Shown: in pieces, positions 1 to 8,158 of the stretch
Position numbering within the stretch: the stretch's first letter is position 1
Layout of the letters: each line of letters begins with the position of its first letter
DNA from: Geomonas agri
GTDB lineage: Bacteria; Desulfobacterota; Desulfuromonadia; Geobacterales; Geobacteraceae
Direction: 5' to 3'
Length of the DNA: 64,000 bases
Assembly: GCF_020179605.1 (NCBI RefSeq)
Contig: NZ_JAINZO010000002.1
Coordinates: forward strand, 1,240,001-1,304,000
Position numbers and translations under genes: made by a program
The notes under the pieces: model-generated
Seen by the model: only the letters and a program-made list of their open reading frames with translations
What the model was told of the DNA's origin: nothing
Database searches by the model: none

Positions 1-236
1 ACCGGGATGTCGCGCAAGTGCGGGTCCAGTTTCAGTTGCCGGCACACCTCGTAGCCGTCCATTTCCGGCATCATGATGTCCAGAAGGATCAGGTCCGGCG
101 CTGCGGAGTGCACCAGCCGCAGTGCCTCGATGCCGCTGTTGGCGCCGATGACTGCGTACTCTGTGCGCAGCAGCTTATAGAGGATGATGAGATTGTCGAC
201 GGTATCGTCTACGACAAGAAGGGTTTTTTTTGCCAC
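1..236 (-). CDS. Response regulator receiver domain protein (3' part beyond window)
   Basis: The first 79 codons of a response regulator whose remainder lies outside the window. The translation starts MAKKTLLVVDDTVDN and has the acidic pair of a receiver domain, the phospho-acceptor Asp in DLILLDIMMPEMDGYEV, and a typical alpha/beta pattern. I chose the GTG at 234-236, which follows a GAGGGA-type ribosome site; no better in-frame ATG is seen. It lies 30 bases downstream of the hybrid kinase on the same strand, so it is probably co-transcribed with it and may receive its phosphoryl group. The output domain is not visible; it could be a stand-alone receiver, a GGDEF protein or another kinase. 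Confidence 0.85.
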   Translation of the reverse strand, partial: MAKKTLLVVDDTVDNLIILYKLLRTEYAVIGANSGIEALRLVHSAAPDLILLDIMMPEMDGYEVCRQLKLDPHLRDIP

Positions 237-265
237 CTGTCCCTCAGTGCGACCAGGCAATCTGA

Positions 266-2164
266 TTACAGACGCTGGTCAATCCGGATGTTCAGCTCTT
301 CGCACAGCCTTTGCACTGTCTGTAGGGCTGCGGTGCAATCAAACTGCCTGATTTGCTGGTTCAACTGAGACAGCGCGGGGAGTTCGGGAGCGGCATTGGC
401 AAGGTCGCTAACCTTGTCCAGCACCATCATGTTTCTTTGCTGTAACAGTGGGACCACGGAGCTAAGTATGTCGGCAAGTTTGGCGATGTCAACAGAATCT
501 GCCGCTGAGGGGGGAACTGCCTGCGAGGGAAGGTCCTGCCTGACTTCGGACACCTGAAGGCAGCGCTTCAGTTCCTGCAGCAACGAGGCGATTTCGACCG
601 GTTTTGCGACGTAACCGTCGTAGCCCAACTGCAGGAACATCTCCTGCTGGTTCTTGAGCGCGTGGGCGGTGATGGCGATGATAGCGGTACGGTTGCCCGA
701 AGCCTGTTCGAGGTCTCTGATGCGGCGCATGGCTTCGGTGCCGTCCATGGTAGGCATTTCCACGTCCATCAGGATGACGTCGAAGCGTTGCTCGTGCCAT
801 TTGCGCAACACCTCTTCCCCGTGGGCGGCGGTATGTAGCGTGTGCCCGAAGCGTTCCAAAAGCCGTGACATGACGCTCCGGTTGGTTTCCTGGTCGTCGG
901 CCAGCAGGATGTGCAGCTTCTTGCCTTCCCACAGTGGCCGTGCCTCGCTCCTGGAGGGGGTTTGGGACCCCAGCAATTCGCTGGAGCGCCGGAACGGGAT
1001 TACCATGCGGAAGCTGCTCCCTGCGTTTTTGCGGCTTTCGGCCCAGAGAGTTCCCCCCATGAGCTCGACTAGCTTGCTGCTTATGGAGAGCCCAAGCCCG
1101 GTGCCGCCGTACTTGCGCGTGGTGGAGCTGTCCTCCTGGCCGAACGGGGAGAAGATGCGGTCGATCGCTTCGGCGGTTATGCCGACGCCGCTGTCGATGA
1201 CGCTGATCTGGAGATCGATGACGTCGGCGCGCTGCTCCTTGATCGTGACCGAGACAGTGACGCCCCCTTCTTTGGTGAACTTGATGGCGTTGCCGACGAT
1301 GTTGAGCAGCACCTGCTTCAGCCTCAGCTGGTCACCCACTAGGGTGTCGGGCACATCCTCGGCGACGTTGGCGCGCAAGAAGAGCGCTTTTGCCACCACC
1401 GCGCTCATCTGAGTCTTGAGGACCTCGTTGATGCTGCGCCTGATGCTGAAGCTGTGCAGCTCCAAGTCGATCTTGCCGGCCTCCACCTTGGACAGGTCGA
1501 GGATGTCGTTGATGATGGCCAAAAGCCCCTCGGACGAGGCCAGGATACCGTCCACGTACTCCTTCTGCTCGGCAGTGAGCTCGGTGAAGGCAAGCAGCTG
1601 CGACATCCCCATGATGCTGTTCATCGGGGTGCGGATCTCGTGGCTCATGTTGGCGAGGAAGTCGCTCTTGGCCTTGTTGGCCGCCTCAGCGCTCTCCCGT
1701 GCCAGCACCAGCTCCATTTCCGCCCTTTTCCGATCGGTGATGTCGAAGCAGTAGCCGATGTAGCCTGCGAAGCTGTCGTCTACCGCTTGCATCGGGCGGC
1801 CGATGTCCAGGATCCAGCGGAACTCACCGTCGTGACGGCGCAGGCGGTACTCCATCTCGAAACTTTCCCGCTTCTCGAAAGCCCCCAGCCAGATATCTAC
1901 GCAACGCTGCAGGTCCTCCGGGTGTACCCCTTCGGCCCAGCCACTGCCGTATTCCTGTTCCATAGTCCGGCCGGTGAACGAGAGCCAGGTGTCGTTAAAC
2001 CAGTCGCACTCCGCCTTGGTGTTGGCGCGCCAGATGAGTACCGGTGCTTGAGCCAGGATTTTCAGGTAGTGGTCGGCCAGCATCTGCTCAAGGGGGGGGC
2101 GCCCGGTCGAGCCTTTGCCCGAGGGTGGGGGCGTGCTGGGAGGGGTACTGTCGTTCGTTGCCAT
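266..2164 (-). CDS. PAS-domain hybrid sensor histidine kinase
   Basis: A 632-residue sensor kinase. After a proline/serine-rich N terminus there is a PAS/PAC sensor domain (about 30-150, ending DITDRKRAE), a HisKA dimerisation domain with phospho-accepting His175 in ANMSHEIRTP, a HATPase domain with N box (NIVGNAIKFT), G1 (DSGVGI) and G2 (GGTGLGLS) motifs, and a receiver domain with ADD near 422 and phospho-Asp467 (ILMDVEMP). About 100 further residues form an alpha-helical tail. No membrane segment or signal peptide is visible, so the sensor is probably cytoplasmic; the ligand is unknown. The receiver gene just downstream is the likely partner. The tail could be a phosphotransfer domain, but I see no clear HPt histidine motif. 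Confidence 0.93.
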   Translation of the reverse strand: MATNDSTPPSTPPPSGKGSTGRPPLEQMLADHYLKILAQAPVLIWRANTKAECDWFNDTWLSFTGRTMEQEYGSGWAEGVHPEDLQRCVDIWLGAFEKRESFEMEYRLRRHDGEFRWILDIGRPMQAVDDSFAGYIGYCFDITDRKRAEMELVLARESAEAANKAKSDFLANMSHEIRTPMNSIMGMSQLLAFTELTAEQKEYVDGILASSEGLLAIINDILDLSKVEAGKIDLELHSFSIRRSINEVLKTQMSAVVAKALFLRANVAEDVPDTLVGDQLRLKQVLLNIVGNAIKFTKEGGVTVSVTIKEQRADVIDLQISVIDSGVGITAEAIDRIFSPFGQEDSSTTRKYGGTGLGLSISSKLVELMGGTLWAESRKNAGSSFRMVIPFRRSSELLGSQTPSRSEARPLWEGKKLHILLADDQETNRSVMSRLLERFGHTLHTAAHGEEVLRKWHEQRFDVILMDVEMPTMDGTEAMRRIRDLEQASGNRTAIIAITAHALKNQQEMFLQLGYDGYVAKPVEIASLLQELKRCLQVSEVRQDLPSQAVPPSAADSVDIAKLADILSSVVPLLQQRNMMVLDKVSDLANAAPELPALSQLNQQIRQFDCTAALQTVQRLCEELNIRIDQRL

Positions 2165-2360
2165 TCTGGCCCTCTTCTTGTTGCGCTCGAATCTGATGAA
2201 CTGTTTAAGCTCGGGAACATTATTATCAGATAATTTGATTCTCTCAAATATATTTTTTTCTGAAGCTATTTATTGCCATAGTTGCAGAAAATTAGGGGTT
2301 TATAGTGCCCAAGATAATACTGGTAGTGTTTGCCTCAACGTCAGTTCTTCAGCCAGTCGG

Positions 2361-3101
2361 CTAGAATGAGAAGCCGTATTTCTTTAATACCGAGACTGTC
2401 TCGGGCTGTTTCAGATAATGAAAGAAGGCAGCAGCCTCGCCCTTGCCGGCCGCTGACGAGGTGAGCGCCATCGGGTAGGTCACGCGCGGGTAGAGCTTTT
2501 GCGGCACGGTGAACAGGATGCGCGCCCGCTTCCCCAGCAGTGCGTCGCTGCGGTAGACGAAGGCCCCCTCCACCTCGCCGCGCTCGGCGTACATCATGCT
2601 CTCCCGGACGTCTTTGGCGAAGACCAGTTTCCCCCCCAGTTGCCGTGTCAGGCCCGCCTTGCTGATGGCCTCGGCGGCGTACTCGCCGGCAGGGACGCTC
2701 TTGGGGCTACCTAACGCGATCCTGTCCAGGGCGACGAGGTCGTGCATGCCGCTGACCCTCTTGGTCGTGCTGCCGGCAAAGACCAGGGTGTTGCAGGCCA
2801 GAATCTCGACGGAGGAAACCAGCCTCCGCTCTTGGAGGTAGCTCATCCATTGTTCGTTGGCCGAGATGAAGATGTCGGCGGGGGCGCCACTTTCGATCTG
2901 CTTGGCGAGGGTACCGGAAGCGCCGTAGTTCCTGACGATCCTGGTGTCGGGGTGTTTGCGGGTAAAACTGTCGGCGAGTTCGTTGATCGCTTCCTTGAGG
3001 CTGGCGGCGGCGGAGATGGTGATTTCCCCGGCGAGAACCGGTGTGGCGAGCAGCAGCAGGACCAAGAAGGACGATGCTGCCTGGGTCAGTACTTTCTTCA
3101 T
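2361..3101 (-). CDS. modA: Molybdate ABC transporter substrate-binding protein
   Basis: Periplasmic oxyanion-binding protein of 246 residues, the usual ModA length. An N-terminal signal peptide (MKKVLTQAASSFLVLLLL..VLAGE) is followed by the family pattern ISAAASLKEAINELADSF, the GASGTLAKQIESGAPADIF block that lines the molybdate/tungstate pocket, and a C-terminal lobe. The start has a strong AGGAG site 6 bases upstream. The permease and ATPase genes modB and modC are not adjacent, so they must be elsewhere or the binding protein works alone. A molybdenum-storage-protein homologue lies about 19 kb away at 21969-22772. A 10-bp palindrome upstream (3171-3180) is a possible regulator site. Tungstate is an alternative substrate. 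Confidence 0.93.
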   Translation of the reverse strand: MKKVLTQAASSFLVLLLLATPVLAGEITISAAASLKEAINELADSFTRKHPDTRIVRNYGASGTLAKQIESGAPADIFISANEQWMSYLQERRLVSSVEILACNTLVFAGSTTKRVSGMHDLVALDRIALGSPKSVPAGEYAAEAISKAGLTRQLGGKLVFAKDVRESMMYAERGEVEGAFVYRSDALLGKRARILFTVPQKLYPRVTYPMALTSSAAGKGEAAAFFHYLKQPETVSVLKKYGFSF

Positions 3102-3404
3102 GGCGGGCTCCTTTGTGTACCGCGAAATGGACGGTTCGGCACCTGCGCGGTGCCTGCCGCAGTTCCCTCAGTTACATAACGCGTGCCATGTTTGCTGGGA
3201 GTGTTAGATCCATCGATGCGATGGTTCTTAGAAGGGAGAAGTTGGTGGGGGCACCTCCCACCTCCCGCAAGGGGAGGGAGCGCAACGTTGGCCAATGTCC
3301 CGCGCGCTTCGATCAACCAGGATCGGGGGGATATACAAGGGGAACAAGAGAAGGGAAGGCCGGGCGAGTGCCGGGAAAAGGGGCAGCTGCCACAGGATGC
3401 GGCA
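3102..3404. other. Intergenic region upstream of modA
   Basis: About 300 bases without a convincing gene. Contains the palindrome GTTACATAAC (3171-3180), about 70 bases upstream of the modA start, which could be an operator half-site for a ModE-like regulator, and a GC-rich inverted motif (3250-3285) related to the interspersed repeats seen elsewhere in the window. Regulatory roles are inference only. Confidence 0.4.
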
Positions 3405-3821
3405 CTAGTAGGTCATGCAGGCGGCGTTCACGATGCCGGCGGCAAGTGAGAGGGCACCCAGCAGGATGGCCGGGGCCAGTACGTCGCCCGCTATGGCGCG
3501 GCTCAGGTCGGCGAAGATTATACGCAGCACCAGGAACACCAGCAACTGGACCAGCAGGGCGACCGCCGCCCAGACCAGCATGTCCAGCAACGATACGCTA
3601 TGGGCGATAGCGCTGGCCAGGGAGATGGCAAAGCCGAGCAGGGCCCCGGCGAAGCTCACTGCGGGGGCCACCTTGCCTTGGGCGATCAGCTTGAACTCCG
3701 GGTAGGGTGTGATGCGCACGTAGACGACGCAGAACAGGGCCACCAGTAGCGCCGCGGCCAGAAAATGCAGGAAGTAACCGTTCACTCCTCCCAGGGACTC
3801 CACCACCGTTACCGAATTCAT
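3405..3821 (-). CDS. DUF350 (YjfL-like) integral membrane protein
   Basis: A 138-residue, very hydrophobic protein with about four membrane helices (roughly 17-35, 50-70, 77-97 and 112-135), matching the DUF350/YjfL family, whose role is unknown. The start ATG at 3821 is preceded by GGAGGG that lies within the end of the upstream gene; that gene stops 2 bases before this start, so the two are translationally coupled. In E. coli the same three families (yjfL, yjfM/ygiB, yjfC/ygiC) are encoded together, and the order here on the minus strand is YgiB-like, synthase-like, DUF350. This supports a joint function at the membrane. Confidence 0.85.
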   Translation of the reverse strand: MNSVTVVESLGGVNGYFLHFLAAALLVALFCVVYVRITPYPEFKLIAQGKVAPAVSFAGALLGFAISLASAIAHSVSLLDMLVWAAVALLVQLLVFLVLRIIFADLSRAIAGDVLAPAILLGALSLAAGIVNAACMTY

Positions 3822-3822
3822 C

Positions 3823-4956
3823 TCATCCCTCCACGAAAAAGTGCGGCAGGAACCTGCTGCCGTTGGTCGTGATCTCCGTCGCATCCTCCCGGATGCCGAT
3901 CCCGGCGGGGTCGCCGTCGATCACCCAGGAGCCGATCACCGGGTAGTTGCCGCCGAAATCGGGCAGCGGCTGGTAGCGCTGCATGATGTAGCCGTCGCCG
4001 CCGTAGCTGCCGGGGGTCCTGGTCACGCTCCCCGCCCGGTGGATCTCGATGTTGCTCCCCTCCCGGGAGAAGAGGGGCTTGCGGACGAACTCCCCCAGCA
4101 GGGGCTGATCCTCGAAGCTGGCCGGCAGGAGGTTCGGGTGCCCCTCGAACAGGTCCCACAGGATGGGGAGGATCCCCTTGTTGCTGAGCACCATCTTCCA
4201 AGGGGGCTCCAAAAGGCGGATCCTGGCCCGGGTCAGGTGGCGACCGAACTCCTCCCGGATCATCCACTCCCACGGGTAGAGCTTGAACAGCACCCGGATG
4301 GGCGCGTCGTCGAGGTCGACGAAATCCAACCTGGCGCTGTCCCAGCCGATCTCCTCGATGAAGAGCCGGCGCGTGCGCGCGCCTCCCTGCAGGGCGGTGT
4401 CGCGCAGGTATTCCAGGTTGCCCAGGTCTTCCATGGCATCGCCGGCGCAGGCGAAGTGGATCGGAGTCGTGTGCAGGTTGGGCCAGCGCTGCCAGAAGCG
4501 GATCAGCTTCTCATGGATGGAGTTGAACTGGTCGTAGTCGGGGCGGGTCTCCCGAAGCCAGAACCACTGCACCACGCTCGCTTCCAGCAGGGAGGTGGGG
4601 GTGTCGGCATTGTACTCGTACATCTTGGGATGTCCGTTGCCGTCCCAGACCAGGTCGAAGCGCCCGTACAGGGTGGGCTCGTCGTTCTCCCAGGAATCGA
4701 TCACCAGCGCTGCGAACTCTTTGGGAATGCGGAGCCGGGTGAACAGGTCGCGCCGGATCACCTCCTCGACGGCCTGCAGGCAGAGCGAGTGTAGTTCGGC
4801 GGTAGCAGTGTCGAGCATGTCGATCTCGCTGCGCGTGAAGCGGTAGCAGGCGGATTCGTCCCAGTATGGGACGCCGTCGATAGTGTGGTAGAGCATCCCC
4901 ACCGACTCGACCCGCTCGCGCCAGTTGTCGCGCGGCGTTACCGCGATGCGCTGCAC
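3823..4956 (-). CDS. Glutathionylspermidine synthase-like ATP-grasp protein (YgiC/YjfC family)
   Basis: A 377-residue protein of the glutathionylspermidine synthase C-terminal domain family (ATP-grasp ligases). Recognisable blocks are GVPYWDESACYRFT, LYGRFDLVWDG, MYEYNADTPTSLLEASVVQWFW, the central IRVLFKLYPWEWM, and the C-terminal EGSNIEI with SWVIDGDPAGIGIRED. These correspond to E. coli YgiC and YjfC, which carry the synthetase but not the amidase domain and do not make glutathionylspermidine in tests I know of; the real amine or peptide substrate is unknown. Two bases separate it from the YgiB-like gene upstream, and it runs straight into the DUF350 gene. Confidence 0.9.
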   Translation of the reverse strand: MQRIAVTPRDNWRERVESVGMLYHTIDGVPYWDESACYRFTRSEIDMLDTATAELHSLCLQAVEEVIRRDLFTRLRIPKEFAALVIDSWENDEPTLYGRFDLVWDGNGHPKMYEYNADTPTSLLEASVVQWFWLRETRPDYDQFNSIHEKLIRFWQRWPNLHTTPIHFACAGDAMEDLGNLEYLRDTALQGGARTRRLFIEEIGWDSARLDFVDLDDAPIRVLFKLYPWEWMIREEFGRHLTRARIRLLEPPWKMVLSNKGILPILWDLFEGHPNLLPASFEDQPLLGEFVRKPLFSREGSNIEIHRAGSVTRTPGSYGGDGYIMQRYQPLPDFGGNYPVIGSWVIDGDPAGIGIREDATEITTNGSRFLPHFFVEG

Positions 4957-4958
4957 GG

Positions 4959-6278
4959 CTATCCTCCGAAGCCGGCGTGGAAGCCGCCTAGCGAGCCGAA
5001 GCCCCCGCGGCTCACGCTGGTCACGCCCACGGCGCGGGTGGCCCTGCCGGAGCCGATGCCATAACGGGGGCCGTAGTAGTGAGCGCTGCCGCCATAGCTG
5101 CCACCGGATCCTCCCTCGCCGGGGACCTCCCGGCAGGAGGAGTCACCCCAGTCGTCCTGGCAGTCCTTCTTGTTGGCGTAGAGGTAGTGGTTTTCCTCGC
5201 CGTAGCTCATCACCGCCAGGGTTCCCATGAGTACCAGCGAAATCTGCAGGGAGCGCCGCGGCAGCAGTTGGGTGGGGGCGAGGGACGACTCCGGTGCCGG
5301 CTTGCTCGCGGAAAGGCGCTCCCAGGTGGAAAGGCGTGGATAGCCGTCCCGGAAATAAAACCAGGCGACGATCATGAAGAGGTACAGGTCGAGGGCGTTG
5401 CCGAACAGGATGAAGAGCACCAGGCCCACTCCGGCGACGAGTACGGCGACCGTGGCGCAGTAGAAGGCGTTCAGGTCGGCGCGCTCCAGCCGGTCCATGA
5501 CCGGGGCGGAGCCCCCCTCGCTGCTGCGGCGCGAGGTGGAGCTCCAGTGCCGGATCAGGAAGAAGCCGGCGATGGCGAGTGCGATGCCGGAGACCCGGAC
5601 GGGATAGGCGGGGAGTGAAAGCGCCATGCCCATGAAGACATCGGAGAGCCCGACGGTGAATATGGCGATGAGGGCGAACAGCAGGAAAAAGCCGGCCATG
5701 AGGCGGTAGCTTCCCGCCGACTTCAGGAACTGGTCCAGGGCGATCTTACTGCAGTGGGATTCGGTGGCGCCGGTGGTCTTGTCGGTGAAGCTGACGTGGT
5801 AGACGTCCTGCAGGTACCCCAAAGTATCAGCGAAATCGTCGTCGTTGATCAGGTAGCGGTACACGGTGATGGATTCGCGCAGGTTCTTGTCGGAGCCGTG
5901 GTAGAACTTCAGGTTTTCCTGCTTGTTGACCTGCAGCTTCAGGTCATAAACCGGGAGTTCCTGGATGCCGAGCAGGCCGTTTTTGAAGATCCGGTCCGGC
6001 GTGAGCATGATCTCCTGGGTGAAGAGGCAGTCGGCGCCGATCTGGCAGCAGGCCACCAGGGCCACCACGCAGAGGATCTGAAACACGAAGAAGCCGTCCT
6101 CCAGGAAAAGCCGGAAGAAGGGGAGCAGGATGATGGGGGTGATCAGCGTGCTCAACTTGGGCCAGAGCCGGTACCGGATGGTGAGCGTCTCTCCCTCCTG
6201 CCAATTGCGCAGGGAGCGCTCCGGTTGGTCCGGCTGGTTATCCATCTGGTCGAACGCGATCTTTTCGAAAAGGGCCAT
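4959..6278 (-). CDS. Multi-spanning membrane protein with YgiB-like (DUF1190) C-terminal tail
   Basis: A 439-residue protein. I chose the ATG at 6278 because GGGGAG lies just upstream; the frame remains open further 5' but that extension lacks a ribosome site. Predicted membrane helices are near 42-58, 66-84, 190-212, 222-243, 270-310 and 344-357, with a soluble domain at about 90-185 that looks PH-like. The last 95 residues resemble the lipoprotein YgiB/YjfM: YANKKDCQDDWGDSSC parallels the YgiB pattern of Asp-Cys...Gly-x-x-x-Cys, YYGPRYG parallels its Tyr/Gly stretch, and VTSVSRGGFGSLGG parallels TTVTRGGFG. So here the YgiB module appears fused to a membrane domain rather than carried by a separate lipoprotein. 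First gene of the cassette. Confidence 0.78.
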   Translation of the reverse strand: MALFEKIAFDQMDNQPDQPERSLRNWQEGETLTIRYRLWPKLSTLITPIILLPFFRLFLEDGFFVFQILCVVALVACCQIGADCLFTQEIMLTPDRIFKNGLLGIQELPVYDLKLQVNKQENLKFYHGSDKNLRESITVYRYLINDDDFADTLGYLQDVYHVSFTDKTTGATESHCSKIALDQFLKSAGSYRLMAGFFLLFALIAIFTVGLSDVFMGMALSLPAYPVRVSGIALAIAGFFLIRHWSSTSRRSSEGGSAPVMDRLERADLNAFYCATVAVLVAGVGLVLFILFGNALDLYLFMIVAWFYFRDGYPRLSTWERLSASKPAPESSLAPTQLLPRRSLQISLVLMGTLAVMSYGEENHYLYANKKDCQDDWGDSSCREVPGEGGSGGSYGGSAHYYGPRYGIGSGRATRAVGVTSVSRGGFGSLGGFHAGFGG

Positions 6279-6440
6279 GGTACTCCCCGCTGTAGTAATG
6301 GCGGTCGGAATATATGCCACAGTCCGCATAAAGTAAACAAGCAAAAACGAGGAGCCTCTAATCGTTGGGAGGGAGAGGGGGCGTGGATGAAGGAAGGTCA
6401 CCCTTGTGGTTATGGGCGGAGTCGGTAGCGCCGCTGGAAC

Positions 6441-6758
6441 TCAGCGGTAGGTGGCGAGAATGTACTCGGCTATGAGGTGGGCGTCGGTGTCGGGGATGGT
6501 GGCCGGGTCGAAACTGGTCATGCCCGGGCCCGGCTTGCGCATCCTGGCCACGATCCCGGCGGGCGTGGTGATGCCGTTATCGGCTAGCACGCCGCCGTGC
6601 AAGGTTTTCTTCGGGTTGATGACGTTGCCGCCGTCGGGGTGGCAGGGGGCGCAGCGCTCCTTGAAGAGTTGGGCGCCCCGCGTGCTGGCCGTGGGTGGAG
6701 GCTCCGGGGACTTGGCGCATCCGCTTAAGAGCATGGCGAGGGCGACGCAGACACTCAT
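6441..6758 (-). CDS. Small monoheme c-type cytochrome lipoprotein
   Basis: A 105-residue exported cytochrome. With the ATG at 6758 the protein begins MSVCVALAMLLSGCAKSPEPP, a lipoprotein signal with lipobox LSGC (Cys14). A single heme-binding CAPCH follows (Cys36, Cys39, His40), and MTSF near residue 79 offers a possible axial methionine. This is a class I-like fold with a C-terminal helix (DAHLIAEYILATYR). Upstream ATGs at 6848 and 6896 would extend the protein through a GC-rich repeat (6772-6814) and give a low-complexity Pro/Arg/Gly leader, so I rejected them. It is the last gene after the hydrogenase set and may take electrons from it, which is inference. Confidence 0.82.
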   Translation of the reverse strand: MSVCVALAMLLSGCAKSPEPPPTASTRGAQLFKERCAPCHPDGGNVINPKKTLHGGVLADNGITTPAGIVARMRKPGPGMTSFDPATIPDTDAHLIAEYILATYR

Positions 6759-6771
6759 CCCAAATCCCGCC

Positions 6772-6814
6772 AGCTCCCCTCCCGGCCTCCCCCTTCCGGG
6801 GGGAGGAGTTTGGG
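6772..6814. repeat. GC-rich palindromic interspersed repeat, family A
   Basis: Contains CTCCCCTCCCGGCCTCCCCC followed by TTCCGGGGGGAGGAG. The same arrangement recurs at 11238-11275. The right half forms a hairpin (CTCCCCC/GGGGGAG). It lies directly upstream of the cytochrome start and may affect translation. Confidence 0.7.
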
Positions 6815-6853
6815 GATGAGTTTTAGGAGCGGCGTGACGCGAGGGCATGGCGG

Positions 6854-7384
6854 CTAGTCCCGGCACTCGTTGACGGCGCGGGAGACGGGGCGGCACTGGA
6901 CGCCGAACGCGGTGAGTTCCTTGAGCACCGCCCCCTTCATGGTCTCCACCTGCAGCGACACCTCGTGGGTAAGCTCGGTCCCCATTTCGATGCTTCCCGG
7001 CTGTACGCCGATCAGCACCATCTTGCCCGGGGCCTGTCCCATGAGCCTGGCTACCGAGAGGAGGTCCTTGAGCCCCATTTGGTGGGGAGACACCTTGGTC
7101 TCCAGGGCGATGGGGAGTTCCTCGCCGGCAAGCCGCACGCAGGTCCCTGGCTCCTTCCCTGTTTCCACGGCATCGACCATGATCAGGTGGCTGCGCCCCT
7201 CGAGCACCGGGAGGAGGTCGAGCCCCAGCGTCCCCCCGTCCACGATCTCGACATCCTTGGGGAACCGGTACTCCCGCTGCAGCTGCTGCACTACGCGGAT
7301 GCCGACACCGTCGTCCCCCATCACTACGTTTCCTACGCCAAGCACCAGGACCTTCGGTGCGTTCTTCACGGAATGAGCCGCCAC
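6854..7384 (-). CDS. hyaD: [NiFe] hydrogenase maturation protease
   Basis: A 176-residue endopeptidase of the HyaD/HybD family that removes the C-terminal tail of the hydrogenase large subunit after nickel insertion. The N terminus KVLVLGVGNVVMGDDGVGIRV carries the conserved GxGNxxxxDDGxG pattern with nickel-sensing acidic residues, followed by VDGGTLGLDLLP and a mid-chain VDAVETG motif. His in SPHQMGLKDLL matches the third nickel ligand of HybD. I chose the GTG at 7384, with AGGAG 9 bases upstream; an ATG at 7435 would extend the protein by 17 residues out of the repeat at 7437. The target is the large subunit encoded at 8159-9856, whose tail begins after DPCLACAVH. Confidence 0.93.
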   Translation of the reverse strand: MAAHSVKNAPKVLVLGVGNVVMGDDGVGIRVVQQLQREYRFPKDVEIVDGGTLGLDLLPVLEGRSHLIMVDAVETGKEPGTCVRLAGEELPIALETKVSPHQMGLKDLLSVARLMGQAPGKMVLIGVQPGSIEMGTELTHEVSLQVETMKGAVLKELTAFGVQCRPVSRAVNECRD

Positions 7385-7436
7385 GTGTTCATTCTCCTTG
7401 TTGGTTAAGTGTGATCTTTCGCCCCTGGTATCCAAC

Positions 7437-7480
7437 GTTCCCTCTCCTTTCGGGAGAGGGCCAGGGTGAGGTGGCGGGGG
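7437..7480. repeat. Interspersed palindromic repeat, family B
   Basis: Core CCCTCTCCTTTCGGGAGAGG followed by GCCAGGGTGAGG. Near-identical copies lie at 21921-21957 and, inverted and truncated, at 38109-38137. It separates the cytochrome b gene from the maturation protease gene and could attenuate expression through the strong CCTCTCC/GGAGAGG hairpin. Confidence 0.75.
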
Positions 7481-8146
7481 TTATTCCCCTTTTTTCACCG
7501 TGAACTTGTATCCGCTGAACATGCTCGAAATCTCCCCGCCGTGCTCCTTGATGTCCATGAGCCAGGCGCTGTAGATGTGGTTGATGACGAAACCGGCGAT
7601 GAGCCAAATGCCCAGGTGGTGGGCCAGCCTCATCCCCTGCAGGCTGAAGTGAGAGTACATAAAGCCAAGCGACTTGAACATGATGCCGCCCGGCGCGTGG
7701 GTGGCGTACATGGCGAAGCCGGTGAGGATCATGCCCAGGTAGATCAGGAACAGCACGAAGTATGCGGTGGTGGCCAGCGGGTTGTGCCCGACGATCTCCG
7801 GTACCTCGTGCGTCTGCAGCGTGTAGTAGCGTATCATGTGCCGCAGCTTTTCCCTCCCCGCGGCGGTGTACATGGGGAAGAAGGCGCGCCAGCTGGCGTG
7901 CTCGTTGCCGATGAAGGCCCAGACCACGCGCGAGGCGACGCTCACGGTGAAGGCGTAGGCCGCCACGAAATGGACCAGGCGGATCCACCCCATGGCGTAG
8001 TCGCTGGCACTGGCTCCGAGGGAGACCGGATGCCCAATCAGGAAACCGGTGCCCGACAGGATGACGATGGCGAGCACGTTGATCCAGTGGAACCAGCGCA
8101 GCGGCAGTTCCCAGACGTATTGCTTGACCTTGCAAACACCCGACAT
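7481..8146 (-). CDS. hyaC: [NiFe] hydrogenase b-type cytochrome subunit
   Basis: A 221-residue integral membrane diheme cytochrome b of the HyaC/HupC family, which anchors the periplasmic hydrogenase and passes electrons to quinone. The N terminus YVWELPLRWFHWINVLAIV carries the first heme-ligand histidine pair, and FVAAYAF..SRVVWAFIGN is the second characteristic block. Four membrane helices are predicted near 18-40, 58-80, 125-150 and 178-200; histidines in helices 1, 2 and 4 (LAHHLGIWLIAGFVINHIY) are candidate heme ligands. It follows the large subunit gene by 12 bases. Confidence 0.94.
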   Translation of the reverse strand: MSGVCKVKQYVWELPLRWFHWINVLAIVILSGTGFLIGHPVSLGASASDYAMGWIRLVHFVAAYAFTVSVASRVVWAFIGNEHASWRAFFPMYTAAGREKLRHMIRYYTLQTHEVPEIVGHNPLATTAYFVLFLIYLGMILTGFAMYATHAPGGIMFKSLGFMYSHFSLQGMRLAHHLGIWLIAGFVINHIYSAWLMDIKEHGGEISSMFSGYKFTVKKGE

Positions 8147-8158
8147 GGCCCACCTCCT

